In this document: positions 1 to 6,500 of the stretch, in pieces
Numbering within the stretch: the stretch's first letter is position 1
How the letters are laid out: each line of letters begins with the position of its first letter
Program-made: the position numbers and the translations under genes
Assembly: GCA_012513545.1 (NCBI GenBank)
Contig: JAAZCB010000671.1
Coordinates: forward strand, 1 to 7,526
Length of the DNA stretch: 7,526 bases
Source: Clostridiaceae bacterium
GTDB taxonomy: Bacteria > Bacillota_A > Clostridia > Acetivibrionales > Acetivibrionaceae
Direction: 5' to 3'
The notes under the pieces: model-generated
Told to the model about the DNA's origin: nothing
Database searches by the model: none
What the model saw: only the letters and a program-made list of their open reading frames with translations

Positions 1-1938
1 GTAACTGAATCCAATCTGAAGATATTCACAAATATAATATTGAAAACAAATGACAGACCGATTGCTGACGCAGGCGAAGATCAGAGCAAGAGAACAGATG
101 GATCAACAGCAGTTGTGACGCTTGACGGAAGTAAATCAACAGATCCTGACGGGGATGAATTAACCTATACATGGACAAATGAAGAGGGAACAACAATAGG
201 TACAACAGTGAAACCAGATGTAGAACTGCCAGTAGGGAAGAATACCCTGACACTGACGGTATCTGACGGAACAAAAACCTCAACGGATACAGTAGTAATA
301 ACAGTAACAGGAAATGGTGCACCTGTAGCAGATGCGGGAGAGGACCAGAACAAGAGAACAGACGAGAAAACAGCAAAAGTAACCCTGGACGGGAGCAAAT
401 CAACAGATCCTGACGGGGATGAATTAACCTATACATGGACAAATGAAGCGGGAACAACAGTAGGTACAACAGTGAAACCAGTAGTGGAACTGCCAGTAGG
501 GAAGAATACCCTGACACTAACGGTATCTGACGGAACAGAAACCTCAACAGATACAGTAGTAATAACGGTTGAAAAGAAAAAGTCATCAGGAGGCTCTAAT
601 CCTGGCAATTCTGTAAGAGAGCAGGAGAATAGGCCACCAGTGGCTAATGCAGGAGAGGATCAGGTTGTTTTGACAGCTAGAGGAACTGAAGCTGTAACCA
701 TGGATGGAAGCAAATCCTCAGATCCGGATGGTGATGAACTAACATATATTTGGGAAGATGAGGAAGGAGAGAGGGTAGGAACAACTGAAAAACCGATTGT
801 TGATCTTCCTGTTGGCAAAAATATATTAAAACTGACGGTGTCAGACGGTAAGCTTTCCTCTTCGGATTCAGTAGTTATTATAGTAAATAAGGAAGAAATA
901 CCAAGCGGAGCGGGTACTACTGCAGATGTTGCAATATCTTTGACATCAGACCAAATGAGAGTTGAAGAAAACAAAGAGTTTGTATTATCAATGAAATACA
1001 TAAATAAAACAGACTCAGTAGTAAAAAATGTGTATATTGAATTTGATCTGCCTGAAGATATGCAAGTTATAGACTTATCCGAAGGAAAGCAATCGGGAAA
1101 TAGGATTATATGGGAAATTGGTGATCTCGATGCTAAGAAAACCGGTCAGATTGATTTAAAGGTTAAATCAAATGAAATTCAACAGGCGGATATAATTAAA
1201 AAGTTCGTATCAACAATATTTAGCAGGGATACTGAACTTGTAAATACATATGATGATAGTTCCCAATTAGGTATTATGATTTACTCCAACAGGTTTAATC
1301 ATGTTCATAAGAGGTACATTCTCGGTTATCCTGATAAGACATTTAAGGGATTACGTAACATAACCCGTGCAGAAACTGCTGTGATTTTTGCAAGAATATT
1401 GGATTTAAAAGAATTAACTATTACCAATAAGAATCAGTTTGTTGATGTTAAGCCTGGTCACTGGGCAGAGGCACATATTTACGCAGTTGTTCAGGTAGAG
1501 CTGTTTAAAGGTGTTGACAGTACACATTTCGATCCTGATGTACCGATATCAAGAGCTGAACTTGCAACAGTAATTGCAAATTATCTTAAAATATCCAGAA
1601 CAGTAGATCAGAAGCCATTTGAAGTATCCTTCAATGATACTAAGAATCATTGGGCACAGGGAAATATTGAAGAGGTTGTAAGGCATAAAATTGTTAATGG
1701 TTATGAAGATGGTTCCTTCAAACCTGAAAAGAAAATATCAAGACAGGAAGCTGTCGCTATGATTAACCGTTTATTGAACAGAGGACCATTGACGAAGGTT
1801 AATAATTCTTTCCCTGATATGACCAGTGAGCATTGGGCTTTCGGAGATGTTGAAGAATCAGTAAGGACACATGAATTTATAATTAATGATAATGGTGTTG
1901 AAGAAATGACAAAGTTTATTGATGAATCAATCTGGTAA
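1..1938 (+). CDS. SLH-anchored surface protein with PKD/K319-type repeats (5' end outside window)
   Basis: The frame is open from base 1 with no stop. The first possible start in the window, a TTG at 40, has no ribosome site and no signal peptide after it, so I treat the gene as truncated by the window edge. Domains in order: three PKD/K319-like Ig-fold repeats (about 52-309, 316-573 and 631-894), each with an ADAGEDQ/ANAGEDQ-type start, an SxDPDGDxLTYxW core and a final LTVSDG...VVIxV strand; a Ser/Gly/Asn linker at 580-630; a DUF11-like beta domain (about 919-1250); and S-layer homology units at about 1288-1410, 1432-1600 and 1624-1785 with TRAE/SRAE/SRQE motifs. A partial fourth unit (SFPDM..EHWAFGDVEE) starts at 1807. 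SLH units bind pyruvylated secondary cell-wall polymer, so the protein should be outside the cell and wall-attached. The repeats probably act as spacers or adhesion modules. No cohesin is visible, but one could lie upstream. The surface assignment is firm; the ligand is unknown. Confidence 0.93.
   Translation, partial: VTESNLKIFTNIILKTNDRPIADAGEDQSKRTDGSTAVVTLDGSKSTDPDGDELTYTWTNEEGTTIGTTVKPDVELPVGKNTLTLTVSDGTKTSTDTVVITVTGNGAPVADAGEDQNKRTDEKTAKVTLDGSKSTDPDGDELTYTWTNEAGTTVGTTVKPVVELPVGKNTLTLTVSDGTETSTDTVVITVEKKKSSGGSNPGNSVREQENRPPVANAGEDQVVLTARGTEAVTMDGSKSSDPDGDELTYIWEDEEGERVGTTEKPIVDLPVGKNILKLTVSDGKLSSSDSVVIIVNKEEIPSGAGTTADVAISLTSDQMRVEENKEFVLSMKYINKTDSVVKNVYIEFDLPEDMQVIDLSEGKQSGNRIIWEIGDLDAKKTGQIDLKVKSNEIQQADIIKKFVSTIFSRDTELVNTYDDSSQLGIMIYSNRFNHVHKRYILGYPDKTFKGLRNITRAETAVIFARILDLKELTITNKNQFVDVKPGHWAEAHIYAVVQVELFKGVDSTHFDPDVPISRAELATVIANYLKISRTVDQKPFEVSFNDTKNHWAQGNIEEVVRHKIVNGYEDGSFKPEKKISRQEAVAMINRLLNRGPLTKVNNSFPDMTSEHWAFGDVEESVRTHEFIINDNGVEEMTKFIDESIW
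52..894 (+). repeat. Three PKD/K319-like coding repeats, the first two nearly identical in DNA
   Basis: The first two units are spaced 264 bases (88 codons) apart. Comparing 133-300 with 397-564 base by base gives 8 differences in 168, about 95% identity, and several of these are silent. The third unit (core about 655-894) keeps the protein pattern but has diverged clearly in DNA, and a 17-codon linker shifts its spacing. The pattern suggests a recent duplication or gene conversion between units 1 and 2, with unit 3 older. Confidence 0.9.
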
Positions 1939-1953
1939 AATTAAGACCTTTAT

Positions 1954-1988
1954 AAGGGGGCTTCCGCATACGGATAGTCCCTTTTTTT
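1954..1988 (+). terminator. Intrinsic terminator of the SLH gene
   Basis: It begins 15 bases after the TAA stop. The outer stem AAGGGG pairs with TCCCTT (with one G-U pair), followed by a 3x3 internal loop, an inner stem TCCG/CGGA and a CATA loop. A run of seven T follows at 1982-1988. This should separate transcription of the SLH gene from the esterase gene. Confidence 0.88.
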
Positions 1989-2049
1989 ATCCAGCGCAAA
2001 AAAGCCAAATAATCAGTGAACTGGTTAAAGAAGTGCTTAATTATACACA

Positions 2050-2078
2050 TTGACATTTATTAAAATAATGTATAGGAT
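2050..2078 (+). promoter_or_regulatory. Sigma-A-type promoter for the esterase gene
   Basis: A perfect -35 box TTGACA (2050-2055) is followed by a 17-base spacer and a -10 box TAGGAT (2073-2078, 4 of 6 consensus). The predicted start near 2085 leaves a leader of about 100 bases before the ATG at 2189. No clear hairpin or operator is visible in that leader. The position, after a terminator and before a gene with a good ribosome site, supports the call. Confidence 0.6.
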
Positions 2079-2188
2079 TTAAATATAGAATGAATATCTT
2101 GCCAGTAAACATTCTTATGTAAAGAGTAAAATTGAAATGAGCTTTTTATTGTCCGTCATTTACTTATTTATTGAGAGGGGTATAATTT

Positions 2189-3319
2189 ATGAAGAGAGTA
2201 CTGAATTTTAAACTGATACTTCTATTAACAATACTAATTTACGCAGTACCTGTACCAGCTGCAACTGAACGTCCAATTTCTTTTGGAACAACACTTGAAG
2301 CCAAAACTCAGATCGTTTCGGCACAGAACCTTGCCAGGTCCATTTCAAACCCAGATTCTGCACAGTGGCGTGCAAAGGGTGATCAGCATAGGACATATTA
2401 CTTTCCGGATGCTAAAACAAACGTACGCTACCGTCTTTATGTCCCGACTACCTGGGATGGCAATTCAAAGCTGCCCTTGGTAATGTTCCTGCATGGTGCA
2501 GGAAATGACGAAAGCTCATATCTGGACCAGAACAACGGACAAATGTTGAAACTTGCCCAGGAGTATGGATTTCTTTTGGTCTCACCGTCAGGTCATACTG
2601 GGGCATACGGAAACTTTTTGAGGTTGTCTGCTCCATTCGGACAACCGAATGAAGCCGCGAAACTCATGGCTCAAGTAACCGCAGAAAGCGAACTAACCAA
2701 TCAGCTCAGTGAAAAGGATGTAATCAACGTTTTGGAAATAGTCTTAAATGAATATCCTATTGACACATCATCAATGTTCCTTACAGGGCATTCTATGGGA
2801 AGTGGCGGTACATGGTATATTGGCGGTAAGTATTCAGAATACTGGAAAGCCCTGGCACCTATGTCTGGACCATTTGTGCAGGAGACAGGCTACTTATGGG
2901 AAAATGTACGGGATATACAAATCCTTGTAACGGAAGGGACACAAGCCCCATCATTAGATTCAAGCAGACAATTAAGCAAATGGCTGACTGATAATGGCTT
3001 CAAATCAGAATATAAGGAAGTAAATGCAGACCATGGGGGAATGGTAGCACTAGTTTTACCAGACGTATTTAACTTCTTCAGCCGTTACAAGGCTACATCT
3101 CAACCCGGCGGAAAGCTAGGAGATGTTAATCTTGACGGAAATATAAATTCTACAGACTATGCATTGTTAAGAAGACATATTCTCGGAACAACTACACTTA
3201 CAGGAACGGCTTTGTCAAATGCTGATTTAAATAAGGATGGAGCGATAAATTCAACTGACTATGCAATTATGAAAAGATACTTATTAAAAATTATTGATAA
3301 ATTTCCTGGAGAGAGTTAA
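2189..3319 (+). CDS. Secreted dockerin-containing alpha/beta-hydrolase esterase (CE1/PHB-depolymerase-like)
   Basis: This 376-residue protein starts at ATG 2189 behind GAGAGGGG, eight bases upstream. Residues 1-24 form a Sec signal peptide (basic start, long Leu/Ile core, likely cut after VPA). Residues about 60-300 are an alpha/beta hydrolase: HGAG at 102-105 is the likely oxyanion segment, GHSMG at 200-204 places nucleophile Ser202, and His282 in ADHGG is the likely catalytic His. The catalytic acid is unclear: the usual G-x-x-D segment reads EGTQAPSLD, so Glu249 or Asp257 are candidates. Residues about 310-371 form a type I dockerin with two Ca-binding loops (D312/N314/D316/N320/D323 and D346/N348/D350/N354/D357), both with a Ser-Thr recognition dyad (321-322, 355-356). 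It probably docks to a scaffoldin and removes ester groups (acetyl, feruloyl or similar) from plant polysaccharide. The substrate cannot be read from the sequence. Confidence 0.93.
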   Translation: MKRVLNFKLILLLTILIYAVPVPAATERPISFGTTLEAKTQIVSAQNLARSISNPDSAQWRAKGDQHRTYYFPDAKTNVRYRLYVPTTWDGNSKLPLVMFLHGAGNDESSYLDQNNGQMLKLAQEYGFLLVSPSGHTGAYGNFLRLSAPFGQPNEAAKLMAQVTAESELTNQLSEKDVINVLEIVLNEYPIDTSSMFLTGHSMGSGGTWYIGGKYSEYWKALAPMSGPFVQETGYLWENVRDIQILVTEGTQAPSLDSSRQLSKWLTDNGFKSEYKEVNADHGGMVALVLPDVFNFFSRYKATSQPGGKLGDVNLDGNINSTDYALLRRHILGTTTLTGTALSNADLNKDGAINSTDYAIMKRYLLKIIDKFPGES

Positions 3320-3435
3320 TTTTGAGCCTTATTCGTGAAATATAAAAGTACCTGAAATATTGTCCAAACATATCGGGTAATTTAGACACAAAAAGAATTA
3401 TATAATATGTCATAATAACCGGATGAAAAACATGA

Positions 3436-3464
3436 TTGACAAATAATAAAGAATTTGATAGCAT
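3436..3464 (+). promoter_or_regulatory. Sigma-A-type promoter driving the T-box leader
   Basis: A perfect TTGACA at 3436-3441 is followed by a 17-base spacer and TAGCAT at 3459-3464 (4 of 6 consensus -10). The predicted start near 3471 lies about 14 bases before the base of T-box stem I, where a T-box transcript should begin. This placement strengthens both calls. Confidence 0.72.
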
Positions 3465-3483
3465 ATCTACAAAAATAATTAAT

Positions 3484-3787
3484 TGCGATTATGGGGAAGA
3501 ACACTTCAATACGATGTTACAGAGTGCTGTTGGATGCTGGAAAACAGTGTGCCTGAAAGTTTATTGACTTGTCCTTTAGCAGTTCGCCAAAAGCAGTAAA
3601 AACCCTAGCATAGCTATGATTTTTGCAAGTAGGTTGAACCAGATTCTGACCGTTTTTTTTGAGAGGCATTTGTCATTTTGACTTATATGCCGCAAAATGG
3701 GTATGTTAATATACCAAGAAGAATGGTACCACGGAAGTAAATGCTTTCGTTTCTAGCAAAAATGCTTAAGGGATGAAAGCTTTTTTT
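3484..3787 (+). promoter_or_regulatory. T-box riboswitch leader, predicted to sense uncharged tRNA-Leu
   Basis: T-boxes are nascent-RNA elements that let transcription continue when a specific tRNA is uncharged. Stem I base: GCGA 3485-3488 with TCGC 3584-3587. Lower stem: GGGGA 3493-3497 with TCCTT 3572-3576. Upper stem: TCAATA 3506-3511 with TATTGA 3562-3567. The 3' side of the specifier loop is CTT then G (3568-3571), so the codon reads CUU (Leu) followed by a purine. Distal stem I has the AGAG-type bulge at 3521, CTGTT/AACAG (3527-3531, 3543-3547) and a GGATGCTGGAA loop. Further hairpins lie at about 3596-3626, 3665-3691 and 3700-3715. The T-box motif at 3720-3733 matches the AGGGUGGNACCGCG consensus at 11 of 13 fixed positions. 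The antiterminator has helix AGAA 3720-3723/TTCT 3751-3754, bulge TGGTACC 3724-3730 and helix ACGGAAG 3731-3737/CTTTCGT 3744-3750. Class and position are strong. The amino acid is an inference from the loop register and the UGGU base. Confidence 0.92.
3743..3787 (+). terminator. Regulated terminator of the T-box leader
   Basis: GCTTTCGTTTC (3743-3753) pairs over 11 positions, including G-U pairs, with GGGATGAAAGC (3770-3780). An inner AGCA/TGCT stem lies between them and seven T follow at 3781-3787. The 5' arm is the same strand that completes the antiterminator (3744-3754), so the two folds exclude each other, as in a transcription-attenuating T-box. Confidence 0.93.
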
Positions 3788-3854
3788 ATACCATATTTAT
3801 GAATGGTTGACAGGCCAGATAAAAAACTGACCCTATAATACAGGAGGAATTAAT

Positions 3855-6386
3855 ATGAAACTAGCGTTTTCAACCCTCGGTTGTCCCGACTTCAGCTGGA
3901 ATGACATTTATTCAATGGCTAAGGATCTAGCATATGACGGCATCGAAATACGTGGACTCGGCGATGAGATATTTGCGGTCCAGGCTCAACCTTTTACCGA
4001 ATCTCAGCTTCCGCTGACATTAAAAAAGCTTTCCGAGTTAAGACTTCAGATATCTTGTCTTTCTTCCGGATGCTGCCTTAAATATGCCGAAGATGCTGAA
4101 AAAAATCACCAGGAGATTATTGAGTACATCAAGCTTGCAGCAAAGCTCGGCACACCCTATGTCCGTATTCTTGCTGACGCTGAACCTCAGCCAAATGGTG
4201 AGGTTGATGACAAGGTTGTTTTATCAGCACTTTTACGCCTTGTTCCAATTGCTGAAGAAAATCGCGTAACATTGCTTGTGGAAACTAATGGAGTCTATGC
4301 TGACACTTCACGTCTCTGTAAATTGCTCGATGAGGTTGCAAGTGATGCAGTTGCAGCTTTGTGGGATATGCATCATCCCTTCAGGTATGCAGGTGAAAAA
4401 CCCGGGAAGACTGTACAGAATCTCGGAGCATATATAAAATACGTGCATATTAAGGATTCTATAGTTGAGAACGGTGTAACCCGTTACCGCATGATGGGTG
4501 AAGGGGATTTACCGATTGATGATATGATGAGGGCACTGCGTTCTATTAATTATGAAGGCTATGTTTCCCTCGAATGGGTAAAACGCTGGGCGGCTGATCT
4601 TGATGATGCTGGCGTTGTCTTTCCGAATTTTGCAAATTATATGTTAAAGTATACTCAAAAGAGTGACATAAAGGGCAGGTTATTTGAAAATAACGCCAGG
4701 ACCGGCAAGTTTGTATGGGAAAAGGATACTTTAATTGATCTGACATTTCCTCAGGTTCTTGACCGTATGGCAGATGAATTTCCTGACCAGTATGCGTTCA
4801 GATATACCACACTGGATTATACCAGGACTTATTCTGAATTCCGTGATGATGTTGATACCTTTGCGCGTTCACTTATTGCTATGGGTGTTAAGCCAGGAGA
4901 TCATGTTGCCATATGGGCTACCAATGTTCCACAGTGGTATATTACCTTTTGGGCAACCACAAAAATTGGTGCAGTGCTTGTTACGGTAAATACAGCATAT
5001 AAGATTTATGAAGCTGAATATCTGCTTCGTCAGTCTGACACGCATACGCTTGTAATGATAGATGGCTATAAAGACTCTGATTATGTTGGTATTATAAAGG
5101 AGCTTTGTCCTGAACTTGAAACTTCTGAGGCAGGAAAACCATTATATATTAAGAGGCTGCCTTTCCTTCGCAACATTATAACCGTAGATTCAAAGCAGAA
5201 AGGTTGCATTACATGGGATGAGGCAATGGATATGTCCAAAGCAGTTCCAATCGAAGAGGTTTACCGCCGTGCGAATGCAATTAACAGGCATGACGTATGT
5301 AACATGCAGTATACTTCGGGAACTACAGGCTTCCCAAAGGGTGTTATGCTAACCCACTACAATGTTGTTAATAACGGCAAAAACATTGGAGACTGTATGG
5401 ACCTTTCAACTGCTGACCGTATGATGATTCATGTTCCCATGTTCCACTGCTTTGGTATGGTGCTGGCTATGACAGCATCAATGACGCACGGTGTTACCAT
5501 GTCTCCGATGCCGTATTTTTCTCCCAAATTGTCGCTTGAGTGTATCAATAAGGAGAAGATCACATGCTTCCATGGCGTTCCAACCATGTTTATTGCAATG
5601 CTGGAGCATGAGGACTTTGCAAAGACTGATTTTTCCTATATGAGAACAGGAATCATGGCGGGTAGTCCCTGTCCTGTAAAAGTTATGCAGGATGTGGTGG
5701 AGAAGATGAATATGAAGGAAATTACAATAGTGTTTGGACAGACCGAGTCTTCACCAGGTTGTACGCAGAGTCGTGTGGATGACTCTGTTGAACTCAGGGT
5801 TAATACTGTTGGTCGTGCACTGCCAGGTGTCGAGTGCAAAATTGTGGACCCTGAAACAGGGAAGGATTTACCTGACAATGTTGATGGGGAGTTTGTTGCT
5901 CGTGGTTACAACATAATGAAAGGCTATTACAAAATGCCTGAGGCAACTGCAGCAGCTATTGATGAAGAGGGATGGCTGCATACCGGTGACCTTGCTAGAC
6001 GTGACGAAAATGGATACTACAAAATCACAGGACGTATAAAAGATATGATTATACGTGGTGGTGAAAACATTTATCCCAAAGAAATCGAGGACTTTATATA
6101 TACACATCCGAAGGTTAAGGATGTTCAGGTTATAGGCGTTCCTGACAAACAATACGGCGAGGAGATTATAGCGTGTGTAATATTGAAGGAGGGTGCAGAG
6201 CTTACTGCTGACGAGCTTAAGGATTATATCCGTTCGCATATGGCAAAGCACAAGACACCGCGCTATATTGATTTTGTCACTGAATTCCCGATGAATGCAG
6301 CCGGAAAGATTATGAAATACAAGATGCGCGAGCAGGCTGTTGAAAAACTTGGTTTGCAGGCAGCAAACAAGATTGTTACCGCATAA
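3855..6386 (+). CDS. Fusion of xylose-isomerase-like TIM barrel and AMP-forming acyl-CoA synthetase
   Basis: This 843-residue protein starts at ATG 3855 with AGGAGG seven bases upstream. Residues 1 to about 265 match the sugar phosphate isomerase/epimerase (AP endonuclease 2-type) TIM barrel, with a plausible metal site at Glu143 (VETNG), Asp171 and His174 (WDMHH), His198 (VHIKD) and Glu240 (SLEW). After a short linker, residues about 291-843 form a full-length acyl-CoA synthetase of the FadD/YngI type: P-loop YTSGTTGFPKG at 486-496, GQTESS at 628-633, HTGD at 709-712, hinge GRIKD at 726-730 and catalytic Lys818 in NAAGK. This half should form an acyl-adenylate from ATP and a carboxylic acid, then the CoA thioester, in the cytoplasm. 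Both halves share one uninterrupted frame and look intact. The gene appears to be transcribed alone between the T-box leader and the 6408 hairpin. The acid used and the reaction of the barrel are unknown; a branched-chain acid is suggested only by the predicted leucine control. Confidence 0.93.
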   Translation: MKLAFSTLGCPDFSWNDIYSMAKDLAYDGIEIRGLGDEIFAVQAQPFTESQLPLTLKKLSELRLQISCLSSGCCLKYAEDAEKNHQEIIEYIKLAAKLGTPYVRILADAEPQPNGEVDDKVVLSALLRLVPIAEENRVTLLVETNGVYADTSRLCKLLDEVASDAVAALWDMHHPFRYAGEKPGKTVQNLGAYIKYVHIKDSIVENGVTRYRMMGEGDLPIDDMMRALRSINYEGYVSLEWVKRWAADLDDAGVVFPNFANYMLKYTQKSDIKGRLFENNARTGKFVWEKDTLIDLTFPQVLDRMADEFPDQYAFRYTTLDYTRTYSEFRDDVDTFARSLIAMGVKPGDHVAIWATNVPQWYITFWATTKIGAVLVTVNTAYKIYEAEYLLRQSDTHTLVMIDGYKDSDYVGIIKELCPELETSEAGKPLYIKRLPFLRNIITVDSKQKGCITWDEAMDMSKAVPIEEVYRRANAINRHDVCNMQYTSGTTGFPKGVMLTHYNVVNNGKNIGDCMDLSTADRMMIHVPMFHCFGMVLAMTASMTHGVTMSPMPYFSPKLSLECINKEKITCFHGVPTMFIAMLEHEDFAKTDFSYMRTGIMAGSPCPVKVMQDVVEKMNMKEITIVFGQTESSPGCTQSRVDDSVELRVNTVGRALPGVECKIVDPETGKDLPDNVDGEFVARGYNIMKGYYKMPEATAAAIDEEGWLHTGDLARRDENGYYKITGRIKDMIIRGGENIYPKEIEDFIYTHPKVKDVQVIGVPDKQYGEEIIACVILKEGAELTADELKDYIRSHMAKHKTPRYIDFVTEFPMNAAGKIMKYKMREQAVEKLGLQAANKIVTA

Positions 6387-6407
6387 GTGATAAATTGATT
6401 CATATTT

Positions 6408-6438
6408 AAAGGAGCAGAGTGTTTATTTCTGCTCCTTT
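6408..6438. terminator. Hairpin terminator between convergent genes, probably bidirectional
   Basis: A perfect 11-bp stem, AAAGGAGCAGA (6408-6418) with TCTGCTCCTTT (6428-6438), closes a 9-base loop 21 bases after the fusion gene stop. A/T tracts flank both sides, so it could end transcription on both strands, and the minus-strand gene ends at 6501. The T run is short on either strand, so efficiency is uncertain. Confidence 0.8.
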
Positions 6439-6500
6439 ATTGCATATTGAGTACATTATGAAATGTTCAGCGGGGATTGTGCATATTGCGATAAATAATC

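Larger units (their letters stand above)
3320..3854 (+). other. 535-base non-coding region between esterase and fusion gene
   Basis: Bases 3320-3435 are AT-rich and contain no convincing gene, RNA or strong esterase terminator. The rest holds a promoter (3436-3464), a T-box leader (3484-3787) and a 67-base stretch up to the fusion gene that carries its ribosome site (AGGAGG, 3842-3847). No small ORF with a good ribosome site was seen on either strand. Confidence 0.75.

Noticed and set aside
40..42. TTG at 40 as the true start of the SLH gene
   Set aside because: No ribosome site precedes it, no signal peptide follows, and the frame is open to base 1. The gene is more simply cut by the window edge.
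26..586. 186-codon open frame on the minus strand across the PKD repeats
   Set aside because: It lies opposite a clear coding repeat, is a low-complexity Leu/Ser-rich translation, and repeats with the DNA repeat. It is a composition artefact.
3349..3379. Hairpin TACCT/GGGTA with inner ATAT/ATAT as the esterase terminator
   Set aside because: The stem is weak and interrupted, and no T run follows, so it cannot be supported as an intrinsic terminator.
3401..3406. TATAAT upstream of the T-box as a second promoter
   Set aside because: No -35 box lies at 16-18 bases; the nearest resemblance (TTAGAC at 3382) is only 13 away, in AT-rich sequence where such hexamers are common.
3807..3839. TTGACA and TATAAT just before the fusion gene, as a promoter bypassing the T-box
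   Set aside because: The spacer is 21 bases, too long for sigma-A, and transcription would start within the ribosome site. Both boxes are probably coincidental.
5868..6251. 127-codon minus-strand open frame inside the ligase gene
   Set aside because: It is antisense to the conserved adenylation motifs, has no ribosome site I could see, and its product resembles no known protein.
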